A stretch of DNA of 64,000 bases from Methylopila turkensis (lineage in GTDB: Bacteria > Pseudomonadota > Alphaproteobacteria > Rhizobiales > Methylopilaceae): assembly GCF_027922325.1 (NCBI RefSeq), contig NZ_BSFL01000003.1:310001-374000 (forward strand), in the 5' to 3' direction. Below the pieces are notes generated by a model, which was not told the DNA's origin, did not search any database, and saw nothing but the letters and a program-made list of their open reading frames with translations. The position numbers and the translations under genes were made by a program. Shown here one piece after another: positions 17,112 to 25,468 of this stretch (positions within the stretch are counted from its first letter, which is position 1; each line of letters begins with the position of its first letter).

Positions 17112-18209
17112 CGCGACCCGCCCGCCGGCCATCCGCTCTAGCCGACCGGCGAGCTCGAGCTCCAGCAGCACGAGTTGGACGCCGCGGGCCTCGACGCCGG
17201 ATTGGCGCACGATCTCGTCCACGGCGGCGGGGGCGGGACCCAAAAGCTCCAGCACCCGGGCCCGCTCGTCGTCGGCGGGCTCGGCGGGGCGGAAGCCCGC
17301 GGTCTCGGCCTGCGCCAGAGAGATCGGCTTCGGCTCCGGCGGCCCGCGGTCGACCATGGGGGACAACGCCTCCAGCACGTGCTCGGCGCGGGTGACGAAG
17401 GTGGCGCCGTCGCGCAGCAGCGCGTTCGAGCCTTCGCAGCGCGGATCGAGCGGCGAGCCCGGCGCGGCCATGACCTCGCGGCCGATCTCGGCGGCGAGGC
17501 GCGCCGTGATGAGCGAGCCCGACCGCGTCGCGGCCTCCACGATCACGACGCCGAGCGACATTCCGGCGATGATGCGGTTGCGGCGGGGGAAGTCGCGGCC
17601 GCGCGGCTGCCAGCCGAGCGGCATCTCGGTGACGAGCGCGCCGTGCTCGATGATGCGCCGGGCGAGGTCGGCGTGCTCGGGCGGATAGATCCGGTCGAGC
17701 CCGCCCGCGCAGGCCGCGACGGTGCCGCTCTCGATCGACGCCGCGTGGGCCGCGGCGTCGACGCCGCGCGCAAGCCCGGAGGCGATCACCCATCCGGCCC
17801 CGCCGAGGTCGGCGGCGAGGCGGGCGGCGAAGCTGCGGCCGGCGGAGGAGGCGTTGCGCGCGCCGACGATCCCGACCGCCGGACGATGGAACACGGAAGG
17901 ATCGCCCGCGACCGTCAGCAGCGGCGGCGCGCCGTCGGCGGCGGCGAGCGCGCGGGGGTAGTCCGCCTCGCCGAGCGCGATCATGCGGGCGCCGAGGCGC
18001 TCGACCTCGGCGAACTCGTCCTCGGCCTCCGCGCGGGACGCGACGCGGATCGCGCGTCCGCCGCGGCGGGCGAGGGTCGGCAACGCGTCGAGCGCGGCCG
18101 AGGCGCCGCCGAAATGGTTCACGAGATCGCGGAAGGCGCGGGGGCCGACGTTCTCGGACCGGATGAGCCGCAGCCAGGCGACGCGCTGTTCCGGCGTCAG
18201 GCGCGGCAT
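17085..18209 (-). CDS. dprA: DNA-processing protein DprA
   Basis: The 374-residue protein carries the DprA Rossmann-like core, recognisable by VGIVGARNASSAG, VIASGLARGVDAAAH and EMPLGWQPRGRDFPRRNRII. It ends with a winged-helix DprA_WH domain (VLELLGPAPAAVDEIVRQSG). DprA loads RecA on incoming single-stranded DNA during natural transformation; whether this organism is competent is not shown by the window. The ATG at 18207-18209 lies 5 bases after the plsY stop, so the two genes are cotranscribed. Confidence 0.95.
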   Translation of the reverse strand: MPRLTPEQRVAWLRLIRSENVGPRAFRDLVNHFGGASAALDALPTLARRGGRAIRVASRAEAEDEFAEVERLGARMIALGEADYPRALAAADGAPPLLTVAGDPSVFHRPAVGIVGARNASSAGRSFAARLAADLGGAGWVIASGLARGVDAAAHAASIESGTVAACAGGLDRIYPPEHADLARRIIEHGALVTEMPLGWQPRGRDFPRRNRIIAGMSLGVVIVEAATRSGSLITARLAAEIGREVMAAPGSPLDPRCEGSNALLRDGATFVTRAEHVLEALSPMVDRGPPEPKPISLAQAETAGFRPAEPADDERARVLELLGPAPAAVDEIVRQSGVEARGVQLVLLELELAGRLERMAGGRVALRQPDAWI

Positions 18210-18214
18210 GGCGG

Positions 18215-18844
18215 TCAGGCCCCGGCGCCGGGCGAGGGCGACGACCGCTCGCCGATGCGGCCTTCGCGGCCCTCCAGCAGCCGTCCGATGTTCTCGCGAT
18301 GAAGCAGCCAGAGCGCCGCGGTCATGGCCGCGAACACGCCGGCGGCGACCGGACCTTCGCCGAAGAACAGCAACAGGAGCGGCGCCAGCAGGCTCGCCGT
18401 CAGCGCCGAGGCCGAGGAGTAGCGCGTGGCCGCGGCGACCGCGATCCATATGGCTGCGAAGGCGAGGGCGACCGGCCACGCCACGCCGATCAGCGCGCCG
18501 AGATAGGTCGCGACGCCCTTGCCGCCCTTGAACCTCAGCCAGACGGGGAAGACGTGGCCGACGAAGGCGGCCGCGCCGGCGACGAGGCCCGCCTCAGGCC
18601 CCCAGAGAGGCGCCGCGATCAGGACCGCGGCGGTCGCCTTCAGCATGTCGCCCAGCAGCGTCGCGGCCGCGAGGTCCTTGCGCCCCGTGCGCAGCACGTT
18701 GGTGGTGCCGATGTTGCCGGAGCCGATCTTGCGGAGGTCGCCCGCGCCGGCCGCCCGGGTCACGATCACGCCGAACGGAATCGAACCGAGCAGGTAGCCG
18801 AGGACGGCGGCTGCGATCAGGGCGGCTGCGGCGACATCCGGCAT
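18215..18844 (-). CDS. plsY: Glycerol-3-phosphate acyltransferase PlsY
   Basis: The 209-residue integral membrane protein transfers acyl groups from acyl phosphate to glycerol 3-phosphate, the first step of phospholipid synthesis with PlsX. The three conserved cytoplasmic motifs are visible: GSIPFG with [26 protein letters not shown], and the later [11 protein letters not shown]. About five hydrophobic helices are present, and the length is normal. It lies between pyrC and dprA on the same strand. Confidence 0.95.
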   Translation of the reverse strand: MPDVAAAALIAAAVLGYLLGSIPFGVIVTRAAGAGDLRKIGSGNIGTTNVLRTGRKDLAAATLLGDMLKATAAVLIAAPLWGPEAGLVAGAAAFVGHVFPVWLRFKGGKGVATYLGALIGVAWPVALAFAAIWIAVAAATRYSSASALTASLLAPLLLLFFGEGPVAAGVFAAMTAALWLLHRENIGRLLEGREGRIGERSSPSPGAGA

Positions 18845-18886
18845 GGCGGGAGCTCGAAACGACGGCGGGGCGGTGGGCGCCGCCGC

Positions 18887-20191
18887 TCAACCGTAGGGAT
18901 AGACGGGGCGGCCGGCAACGACCGTGCGGAGCACGCGGCCCTGAAGCCGGGCCTCGTCATAGGGCGTGTTCTTCGACTTGGACTTAAGCGTCGCGGCGTC
19001 GAGGACCCAGGGGGCTTCGAGGTCGAACAGCACGAGGTCGGCCGGCGCTCCGGCCTTGAGGGCGCCGCCGGGCAGGCCGAGCATCTCGGCCGGCCGGGTC
19101 GACATCGCGGCCAGCAGCCGGTGCAGCGTGACGTCGCCGGAATGGACGAGACGCAGCGCCGCCGGAAGCATGGTTTCGAGCCCGATCGCGCCGTCGTCCG
19201 CTTCCGCGAACGGGCGGCGCTTGGTCTCCACGTCCTGCGGGTCGTGCGCGGAGCACACCACGTCGATCAGCCCGTCGGCGAGCGCCTGCACCAGCGCGCG
19301 GCGGTCGTCCTCGTGGCGGAGCGGCGGCGCGAGCTTGAAGAAGGTGCGGTACTCGCCGACGTCGTTCTCGTTCAGCGTCAGATGCGCGACGGAGGCGCCG
19401 CAGGTGACGGGCGAGCCGGCCGCCTTGGCGCGGCGCACCACGTCGAGGCTCTCCGCGCAGGTGACGAGGCTCGCGTGGTAGCGGGCGCCGGTCAGCGCCG
19501 CGAGGCGGACGTCGCGCTCGATCACGATCGCCTCCGCCGCCGTCGGACGGCCGGGCAAGCCGAGCCGGCTCGCGAACTCGCCCTCGTTCATGGCGCCGCC
19601 GGCCGAGAGCTCGGCGTCCTCGGCGTGATGGCAGATCAGCGCGCCGAAATCGCGGCCGTAGGCCATGGCGCGGCGCATCACCCGCGCGCTCGCGATCGAG
19701 CGCGGCCCGTCGGTGAATGCGACGGCGCCGGCTTCGAGCAGCAGCCCGATCTCCGTCATCTCGTGGCCGGCGAGCCCTTTCGTGAGGGCCGCCATCGGAT
19801 GGAACCGGACGCTCGCGGTGTCGCGGGCGCGGCGCATCAGGTAGTCGACGATTTCCGGCGCGTCGACCGGAGGCGTCGTGTCGGGGCGCGCGACGATGGT
19901 CGTCACGCCGCCGGCCGCCGCCGCCCGGCTTGCGGCCTCGATGGTCTCGCGGTGCTCGGCCCCCGGCTCGCCGACGAAGGCGCCGAGGTCGACGAGGCCC
20001 GGCGCCAGCACATGGCCGCGGCAGTCGATCGTCTCTGCCCGCGCGGAGGGCGCGACCTTCGCGCCGACCTCGGCGATGACGCCGTCGTCGACCAGCAGCG
20101 AGCCGATCTCGTCGCGGCCGCTCGCGGGGCAGACGAGGCGGGCGTTGACGTAGAGGGTGGGGCGGTCGGCGGGCGGCTGCATGTTGGTCAC
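18887..20191 (-). CDS. pyrC: Dihydroorotase-like protein lacking catalytic residues (probable PyrX-type pseudoenzyme)
   Basis: The 434-residue protein has the cyclic amidohydrolase fold of class I dihydroorotase. However, the metal-binding HxH normally in GLVDMHVHLREPG reads G70-A71-F72 in [13 protein letters not shown], and the following substrate Arg is Gly. The third conserved His is Leu 242 (YHASLVT) and the catalytic Asp is Ala 315 (VVCSAHDPQ); the His at 189 (CHHAED) remains. It should not hydrolyse dihydroorotate. Such inactive PyrC' proteins are known partners of aspartate carbamoyltransferase in Pseudomonas. The GTG start overlaps the pyrB stop (GTGA), consistent with a joint complex; an active dihydroorotase should be elsewhere in the genome. 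Confidence 0.9.
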   Translation of the reverse strand: MTNMQPPADRPTLYVNARLVCPASGRDEIGSLLVDDGVIAEVGAKVAPSARAETIDCRGHVLAPGLVDLGAFVGEPGAEHRETIEAASRAAAAGGVTTIVARPDTTPPVDAPEIVDYLMRRARDTASVRFHPMAALTKGLAGHEMTEIGLLLEAGAVAFTDGPRSIASARVMRRAMAYGRDFGALICHHAEDAELSAGGAMNEGEFASRLGLPGRPTAAEAIVIERDVRLAALTGARYHASLVTCAESLDVVRRAKAAGSPVTCGASVAHLTLNENDVGEYRTFFKLAPPLRHEDDRRALVQALADGLIDVVCSAHDPQDVETKRRPFAEADDGAIGLETMLPAALRLVHSGDVTLHRLLAAMSTRPAEMLGLPGGALKAGAPADLVLFDLEAPWVLDAATLKSKSKNTPYDEARLQGRVLRTVVAGRPVYPYG

Positions 20192-21141
20192 GCGTCCGGC
20201 AGGTGCTGCGCGAGCGTTTCGAGCACGGCCATGCGCACCGCGACCCCCATCTCGACCTGGTCGCGGATCAGCGAACGCGGGCCGTCGGCGACCTCGGAGG
20301 CGATCTCGACGCCGCGGTTCATCGGGCCGGGATGCATCACGACCGCGTCCGGCGCGGCGTAGGCGAGCTTGGCGGCGTCGAGTCCGAAATGGGCGAAGTA
20401 CTCCTTCACCGAAGGCACGAACGAGCCGTTCATGCGCTCGAGCTGCAGGCGCAGCATCATCACCACGTCGGCGCCGGCGAGGCCCTCGCGCATGGTGCGG
20501 AACACCTTGACGCCCATCCGCTCGATCCCGACCGGGAGCAGCGTCGACGGCGCGATCACGCGGACCTCGGCCCCGAGCGCGTTCAGCAGCAGGATGTTGG
20601 AGCGCGCCACGCGGCTGTGGAGCACGTCACCGCAGATCGCCACCACGAGGCCATGGATCCCGCCCTTGGCGCGCTTGATGGTGAGGGCGTCGAGCAGCGC
20701 CTGTGTCGGATGCTCGTGGGCGCCGTCGCCGGCGTTCACGACCGAGCAATCGACCTTCTGCGCCAGCAGCGCGACCGCGCCCGCTGCGTGGTGGCGCACC
20801 ACGATCACGTCCGGCCGCATCGCGTTCAGCGTCGCGGCGGTGTCGAGCACCGTCTCGCCCTTCTTCATCGACGAGTTGCCGACCGACATGTTCATGACGT
20901 CGGCGCCGAGGCGCTTGCCGGCGATCTCGAACGAAGACTGGGTCCTGGTCGAGTTCTCGAAGAACAGGTTGATCTGCGTCCGGCCGCGCAGCGTGGCGCG
21001 CTTCTTCTCGACCTGCCGGTTGAGCGCGACCGCGTCCTCGGCCGCCGCGAGCAGGTGGGAGATTTCGGCCGGCGACAGCCCGGCGATGCCGAGCAGGTGC
21101 CGGTGCGGGAACAGCGCGGTGGAAGCGGCGGGCGTGGGCAT
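20188..21141 (-). CDS. pyrB: Aspartate carbamoyltransferase catalytic subunit
   Basis: The 317-residue enzyme condenses carbamoyl phosphate and aspartate in pyrimidine synthesis. Carbamoyl-phosphate binding residues are in [13 protein letters not shown], and [19 protein letters not shown] and [13 protein letters not shown] are the other signature segments. Length is normal. The ATG at 21139-21141 precedes conserved [11 protein letters not shown]; the ribosome site is weak. It overlaps pyrC by the GTGA junction, and no regulatory pyrI is present. Confidence 0.96.
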   Translation of the reverse strand: MPTPAASTALFPHRHLLGIAGLSPAEISHLLAAAEDAVALNRQVEKKRATLRGRTQINLFFENSTRTQSSFEIAGKRLGADVMNMSVGNSSMKKGETVLDTAATLNAMRPDVIVVRHHAAGAVALLAQKVDCSVVNAGDGAHEHPTQALLDALTIKRAKGGIHGLVVAICGDVLHSRVARSNILLLNALGAEVRVIAPSTLLPVGIERMGVKVFRTMREGLAGADVVMMLRLQLERMNGSFVPSVKEYFAHFGLDAAKLAYAAPDAVVMHPGPMNRGVEIASEVADGPRSLIRDQVEMGVAVRMAVLETLAQHLPDA

Positions 21142-21350
21142 CGAGGAGCGGTCATAGCCTCTGCGCGCGCGCTCCGGCAAGCGGCCCGAGCGCGCGGTCC
21201 ACCGCCGCTTTGCCGCGATAGCCGCGTAGGTTATCATCTTGTTCGGGAGCGCGGCGTTACCGTCTGCGATCCGCCGGCCGCGCCGGCGGCGTCGGGCGGG
21301 GGCCGCATGAGGGCGGCGACGACACGACAACGCGACAGGAGAGTGCGCGA

Positions 21351-21785
21351 ATGACGTCCTTCATCAAGCTTGGTCTGGCCGGCGCCTGCGCGTTCGGCAT
21401 GGCCTTCGGCAGCCTGCCGGCGCAGGCGGCGTGGGTCGGCTCGGCCGCCGCCGTCGAGACCGCCAAGACGTCCTCGATCGAGACGGTCGGCTGGCGTGAG
21501 CGCCGCGGCTACTATCGGGGCGGCGGCCGTCACTATCACTACCACCGCCACCGCCGCGGCGGGAACGCGGCTGGCTACGCCGCGGCCGGCATTCTCGGCC
21601 TTGCGGCGGGCGCCGCCATCGCCGGGTCCGCGAGCCGCGACCGCTACTACGACGACGGCTATTACGACGGCCCGCGCCGCGTCTACGTCGAGGAGCCGCG
21701 CCGTTACCGCCAGTGCCGGGTCACGCGCTGGGGCGAGAACCGCTACGGCGAGCCGGTGCGGGTGACGAGCTACCGTCCCTGCTGA
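21351..21785 (+). CDS. Small secreted Gly/His/Tyr-rich protein, paralogue 1 of 3
   Basis: The 144-residue precursor has a signal peptide (hydrophobic to about residue 24, AQA-A cleavage), a His/Arg/Tyr-rich segment, a glycine-zipper-like stretch [16 protein letters not shown], and a Tyr/Arg-rich region. It ends with a Cys-bounded module, C122 to the terminal C144, finishing SYRPC. The products at 22021 and 23728 share this layout and exactly the same 23-residue cysteine span. The zipper could associate with membranes and the cysteines could form a disulfide in the periplasm. A GGAGAG ribosome site precedes the ATG, and a strong terminator follows. Function is unknown; BA14K-like proteins are a loose comparison only. 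Confidence 0.82.
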   Translation: MTSFIKLGLAGACAFGMAFGSLPAQAAWVGSAAAVETAKTSSIETVGWRERRGYYRGGGRHYHYHRHRRGGNAAGYAAAGILGLAAGAAIAGSASRDRYYDDGYYDGPRRVYVEEPRRYRQCRVTRWGENRYGEPVRVTSYRPC

Positions 21786-21813
21786 TCCGAACTGCGCCCC
21801 ACGGCGCCTGAAC

Positions 21814-21848
21814 CGGCCGGCGGAGCGCCACGCTCCGCCGGCCGTTTT
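21814..21848 (+). terminator. Intrinsic terminator after the first SYRPC paralogue
   Basis: A perfect 14-bp G/C stem (arms 21814-21827 and 21831-21844) with a 3-base loop is followed by TTTT. It should separate the paralogue at 21351 from the one at 22021, making them independent transcripts. Confidence 0.85.
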
Positions 21849-22020
21849 GGTTCCAGCCTCACGAAGAAAAGATTCCGGAGCGGCGAACTCTCGCGCGTCT
21901 GTGAGCGTTAGAGGCGCGTCAAGGTCGAGACCGAAGCTTGGGGGCGGCGGTCATATCCTCGGCCCGATCACGGCCTTCGCCGGACGTGCGCGTCGGCGGA
22001 GCGCTTCAGGAGGCTACCCC

Positions 22021-22590
22021 ATGACGTCCATTCGAAACGCATTTTTGGCCGGCGTCTGCGCGCTGGCCGTAGGCTTCGGCTCAATGCCGGCCGAGGCCGC
22101 GTCCTCTAACCGCGGCGACCGCGCCCCCGCCGCGAACACGATCGCAGGCGTGCCCTACGACCAGATCCAGACCGTCGGCCGCCGCGGCGGCGGCTGGCGC
22201 GGCGGCGGGTGGCGCGGCGGCGGCCATCGCGGCTGGCGCGGCGGAGGCTATCGCGGCGCGCGCTGGGGCGGAGGTCGCCATTGGGGCGGCGGACGCTATT
22301 ACGGTCGCGGCTGGGGCGGACGCCGGTACTACTACGGCCACCGTCACCGCAACTATGGCGGCTACGCCGCCGCCGGCATCCTGGGCCTCGCGGCCGGAGC
22401 GGCGATCGCCGGCAACGGCTACGGCTACTACGACCGGCCCTACTACGGCGGCGGGTATGGCTATTACGACCGCCCGTACCGTCGCGGCTACTACAGCCGG
22501 GCCTATTACGGCGGCCAGTGCAAGGTGCTGCAGACGCGCCGCGACTATTACGGCCGGCGCTACACCGTGGCGCGCTATCGCCCCTGCTGA
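22021..22590 (+). CDS. Small secreted Gly/Arg/Tyr-rich protein, paralogue 2 of 3
   Basis: The 189-residue precursor has a signal peptide (to about AEA-A at residue 27), then a repetitive Gly/Arg/Trp region of WRGGG-type units (about residues 60-95). The same zipper [16 protein letters not shown] as paralogue 1 follows, then a Tyr/Gly/Arg-rich stretch, and the module C167 to terminal C189 ending RYRPC. AGGAGG lies shortly before the ATG at 22021. The 3' end overlaps convergent AEC transporter DNA by 16 bases. The repeats are coding low complexity, not a nucleotide array. Function is unknown. Confidence 0.82.
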   Translation: MTSIRNAFLAGVCALAVGFGSMPAEAASSNRGDRAPAANTIAGVPYDQIQTVGRRGGGWRGGGWRGGGHRGWRGGGYRGARWGGGRHWGGGRYYGRGWGGRRYYYGHRHRNYGGYAAAGILGLAAGAAIAGNGYGYYDRPYYGGGYGYYDRPYRRGYYSRAYYGGQCKVLQTRRDYYGRRYTVARYRPC

Positions 22591-23537
22591 TGCATAGCCG
22601 GGGGCGGAGCGACGCCCTCGAGCAGGCCGACGACCACCGGCAATGTCGTGAAAGACACGACCATCTGCGCGGTGATGATGGCCGCCATCAAAGGCGCGTC
22701 GCCCCCCAGGCGGCGCGCCAACACGTATGAGCTGCTTGCGGTCGGGACCGCGCCGCAGATCGCGACGATCGCGAGCGCCACGCCTTCGACGCCGAAAGCC
22801 CAGGCCGCTCCGGTCATGAGCGCGGGCATCACCGCCAGCTTGATCGCGACGATCGCGATCAGCTCCCGACGCGGCGCGAGCGTTCGGAAGGTGAGGCCCA
22901 CGCCCACCAGCAGCAGACCGACGCCGAGGGCGCCGCGCCCGAGCAGGTCGAGCGTCTCGACAACCGGGCCGTAGACCGTCACGCCGAATCCGTTGAGCGC
23001 GCCGCCTGCGACCGTCGAAAGAAACAGCGGATTGCGGACGATCTCGCGCAGGATGCGAGCTATGGTCGGCGGTTCGCCTGCGCCGTTGGCGGCGATCACC
23101 GCGACCGACAGCACGTTCAGCAACGGAATCATCGCCGCCACGCCGATCGCCGCGAGCGCAAGGCCTTCGCGGCCGTAGAGCGAGGCGGCGACGGCGAGCG
23201 CCACCGGCGTCTGCCAGCGCACGGCGCCCTGAAACAGCGAGCTGAACGCCGGGCCGTCCACGCCGGGCGACTGGAGCCACAGACGCCGCGACAGCAGCAT
23301 CGCGCCGGCGACGACGAGCACGGCGAGGATCATGGCCGCGGCCATCGGAGCGATCGCCAATCCCCGGAGGTCCGCGCGCACCAGCGTCACCAGCAGCAGC
23401 ATCGGGAACAGCACGTAGTAGTTCAGTCGCTCGACGCCTTCCCACATCGGCGGGGAAAACATTGTCGTCCGCGCGAGGCCATAGCCGAGCACGATCAGCA
23501 GCAGCGACGGCAGCAGGCTTTCGATCGCGATGATCAT
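22575..23537 (-). CDS. AEC family transporter (auxin efflux carrier type)
   Basis: The 320-residue protein has about ten hydrophobic helices in two inverted five-helix halves, the AEC/PIN-like fold. Recognisable segments are LLIVLGYGLA, LNYYVLFPMLLL, the mid-protein NPLFLSTVAGGALN and GAVPTASSSYVLARRLGGD near the end. Substrates of bacterial members are usually dicarboxylates or other organic anions, but nothing nearby specifies one. The ATG at 23535-23537 begins the first helix. The gene interrupts the row of three SYRPC paralogues on the opposite strand and overlaps the middle one at its 3' end. Confidence 0.88.
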   Translation of the reverse strand: MIIAIESLLPSLLLIVLGYGLARTTMFSPPMWEGVERLNYYVLFPMLLLVTLVRADLRGLAIAPMAAAMILAVLVVAGAMLLSRRLWLQSPGVDGPAFSSLFQGAVRWQTPVALAVAASLYGREGLALAAIGVAAMIPLLNVLSVAVIAANGAGEPPTIARILREIVRNPLFLSTVAGGALNGFGVTVYGPVVETLDLLGRGALGVGLLLVGVGLTFRTLAPRRELIAIVAIKLAVMPALMTGAAWAFGVEGVALAIVAICGAVPTASSSYVLARRLGGDAPLMAAIITAQMVVSFTTLPVVVGLLEGVAPPPAMHQQGR

Positions 23538-23727
23538 CCGGGCGCTCCCGCGCGGTCCCGGCGGGTGGTCCTGGAGCATTTCCTGTTTCGCATAGCTGCC
23601 ATTACGCTCTGAATGCCGAAGCTCTAACGACGTTTTGCACCTGAGCCCACCGAAGAGGCTTCCCATATCGGGGCGGCGCAGTCCGTATGCTTTCGGCGGA
23701 CTTTCCTTGAATGATGAGGACAGTTCG

Positions 23728-24084
23728 ATGTCGTCTCTTCGCACCAAAATCGCAGCGGCGGTCTGCGCGCTCGGCGTCGCAGGTCTGGCCGCGGCTCCCG
23801 CCAGCGCGGAGCCGTTCCACCATGGCCCCGGCGGCTACAGCCACCCGGGATGGGGCGGACCGCATTGGGGCGGGCCGCGCTATTCCGGATATCATCATCG
23901 CGGCCCAGGCTGGGGCGGCGCCGCGGCGTTCGGCGCTCTCGGCCTCGCCACCGGCGCCGTTCTCGCCGGCGAGGCTGGCCCCGCGCCGGGCTATTACGCC
24001 TATGGCGGCGAGTGCCGGGTCACCTCCTGGCGGCATGACTCCTTTGGCTATCCCGTCAAGGTGATCAGCTACCGCCCGTGCTGA
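23728..24084 (+). CDS. Small secreted Gly/His-rich protein, paralogue 3 of 3
   Basis: The 118-residue precursor has a signal peptide ending ASA-E near residue 27, a Gly/His/Pro/Trp-rich segment (GWGGPHWGGPRYSG), a shorter zipper-like FGALGLATGAVLAG, and the module C96 to terminal C118 ending SYRPC. The cysteine spacing is identical to the paralogues at 21351 and 22021, and CRVT starts the module as in paralogue 1. GAGGA precedes the ATG. It is separated from the other two by the AEC gene, suggesting local duplication followed by insertion or inversion. Function is unknown. Confidence 0.8.
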   Translation: MSSLRTKIAAAVCALGVAGLAAAPASAEPFHHGPGGYSHPGWGGPHWGGPRYSGYHHRGPGWGGAAAFGALGLATGAVLAGEAGPAPGYYAYGGECRVTSWRHDSFGYPVKVISYRPC

Positions 24085-24102
24085 TCGCGGCGAATGAGAA
24101 GC

Positions 24103-24128
24103 CGCCCGGTTCTCACCGGGCCGTCTTT
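24103..24128. terminator. Possible terminator between paralogue 3 and ruvX
   Basis: GCCCGGT and ACCGGGC pair across a TCTC loop, followed by a T-containing CCGTCTTTG. The stem is short and the T-run weak, but it lies exactly between two convergent genes. Confidence 0.45.
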
Positions 24129-24131
24129 GCG

Positions 24132-24626
24132 TCAGACGGCGTCTTCGGAGGCGCGGCGCAGACCGGCGATCCGGTCGAGCGCGCCCTGGAGGATGTAGGC
24201 GGCGGCGAGCTTGTCCACGACCTCGTCGCGGCGCTTCCGGCTGGTGTCGAACGAGATCAGCATGCGCTCGACGGCGGCCGTCGACAGCCGCTCGTCCCAG
24301 AACCCGATCGGCAGCAGCGTGCGGCCCGACAGGCTGCGGGCGAAGGCGCGCGTCGCCTGACAGCGCGGCCCTTCGGTGCCGTCCATGTTGACCGGCAGGC
24401 CGAGCACGACGCCGACCGCCTTGCGGCTGTCCGCGATCGCGAGCAGCCTGTCGGCGTCGGGCGTAAACTTTTTCCGCGCGATGGTCTCGAGCGGCGAGGC
24501 CACCATCCGGTGGGGATCGGAGGCCGCGACGCCGATCGTCTTGGTTCCGAGGTCGAGCCCGAGCAGCGTCCCCAGCGGCGGCAACGCCGCGACGAAGGCG
24601 CCGATGTCTTGGAAGATCGTGGACAT
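24132..24626 (-). CDS. ruvX: Putative pre-16S rRNA nuclease / Holliday junction resolvase YqgF (RuvX)
   Basis: The 164-residue protein has the RNase H-like fold of the YqgF family. The first catalytic acid is in LLGLDLGTKTIGVAASD, VVLGLPVNMDGTEG is the central motif, and the last part FWDERLSTAAVERML with KLAAAYILQGALD is conserved. Length is slightly above the E. coli protein (138). The family processes the 5' end of 16S rRNA, and a recombination role has been proposed. The ATG at 24624-24626 lies about 20 residues before the conserved core. It diverges from the MBL hydrolase gene. Confidence 0.92.
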   Translation of the reverse strand: MSTIFQDIGAFVAALPPLGTLLGLDLGTKTIGVAASDPHRMVASPLETIARKKFTPDADRLLAIADSRKAVGVVLGLPVNMDGTEGPRCQATRAFARSLSGRTLLPIGFWDERLSTAAVERMLISFDTSRKRRDEVVDKLAAAYILQGALDRIAGLRRASEDAV

Positions 24627-24738
24627 GTGCGTCGCCGTAGCACGCCAGCGTGACCGGAGTGAACTTGTCCTGATGCGGGGCGGGGCTATTCTCCGCCTCC
24701 GACTCGACCAAGCAACAGCACAAGGACGTCGCCCGCCC

Positions 24739-25452
24739 ATGCGCATCACCTGGTTCGGCCACTCCGCCTTCCGGCTCGATTTCGGATCGAAAGTGGTCCT
24801 GATCGACCCGTTCCTCGAGAACGGCGTGTTCAAAGGCGACAAGGCCGCGGCCGCGAACGGCGCGACGCACATCCTGCTGACGCACGGCCATTTCGACCAT
24901 GTGGGCTCCACCGTCGAGATCGCGCAGCAGACCGGCGCGACGGTGGTCGCCGACTACGACCTCGCCATGTGGGTCGGCTCAAAGGGCGTGAAGGCGCTGG
25001 AGCCGATGAACACCGGCGGCTCGATCGAGCTCGGCGGCTTCCGCGTGACCATGACCCAGGCGCTGCATTCGTCGGGCCATCTCGACGAGAACGGCGTCTC
25101 GCAGTACCTCGGCGACCCGCACGGCCTGATCGTCGCGCCGGACGGCGAGGACGAGCCTGTGGTCTACGCCATGGGCGACACCGGCATCTTCGGCGACATG
25201 AAGCTGATCAACGAGCTCTACGCACCGACCGTCGGCTTCGTGCCGATCGGCGACCGCTTCACCATGGGCGCGAAGACCGCGGCCTACGCCTGCCGGCACT
25301 TCTTCGACTTCGACCTCGTGGTGCCGTGCCACTACGCCACCATGCCTATCCTCGATCAGACCGCCGACCGCTTCGTCGAGCTGATGGAGAGCGTCCGCGG
25401 CACCACCGTGAAGGTTCCGAAGGTCGGGGAGCCCTTCGAGGTCGAGGGCTGA
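24739..25452 (+). CDS. Metal-dependent hydrolase, metallo-beta-lactamase fold (UPF0173)
   Basis: The 237-residue protein starts MRITWFGHSAFRLDF, typical of UPF0173. The zinc motif HxHxDH is THGHFDH (H49, H51, D53, H54), with further ligands in ALHSSGHLD, MGDTGIFGDM and PCHYATMP. Members are UlaG-like hydrolases of mostly unknown substrate. Length is normal. Its stop lies 10 bases before the end of convergent recG, with a 9-bp hairpin spanning the junction. Confidence 0.93.
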   Translation: MRITWFGHSAFRLDFGSKVVLIDPFLENGVFKGDKAAAANGATHILLTHGHFDHVGSTVEIAQQTGATVVADYDLAMWVGSKGVKALEPMNTGGSIELGGFRVTMTQALHSSGHLDENGVSQYLGDPHGLIVAPDGEDEPVVYAMGDTGIFGDMKLINELYAPTVGFVPIGDRFTMGAKTAAYACRHFFDFDLVVPCHYATMPILDQTADRFVELMESVRGTTVKVPKVGEPFEVEG

Positions 25453-25468
25453 GGCTCAAGCCTCAGCC
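25447..25468. terminator. Hairpin spanning the convergent MBL-hydrolase and recG stops
   Basis: GGCTGAGGC and GCCTCAGCC form a perfect 9-bp stem with a TCAA loop. The stem includes both stop codons. It lacks a T-tract, so it may act as a weak bidirectional terminator or 3'-end protector. Confidence 0.4.

Noticed and set aside
22180..22330. Tandem GGCGG-rich units that could look like a CRISPR or minisatellite
   Set aside because: They are in-frame WRGGG-type codon repeats inside the second SYRPC paralogue; units are too short and irregular and lack unique spacers.
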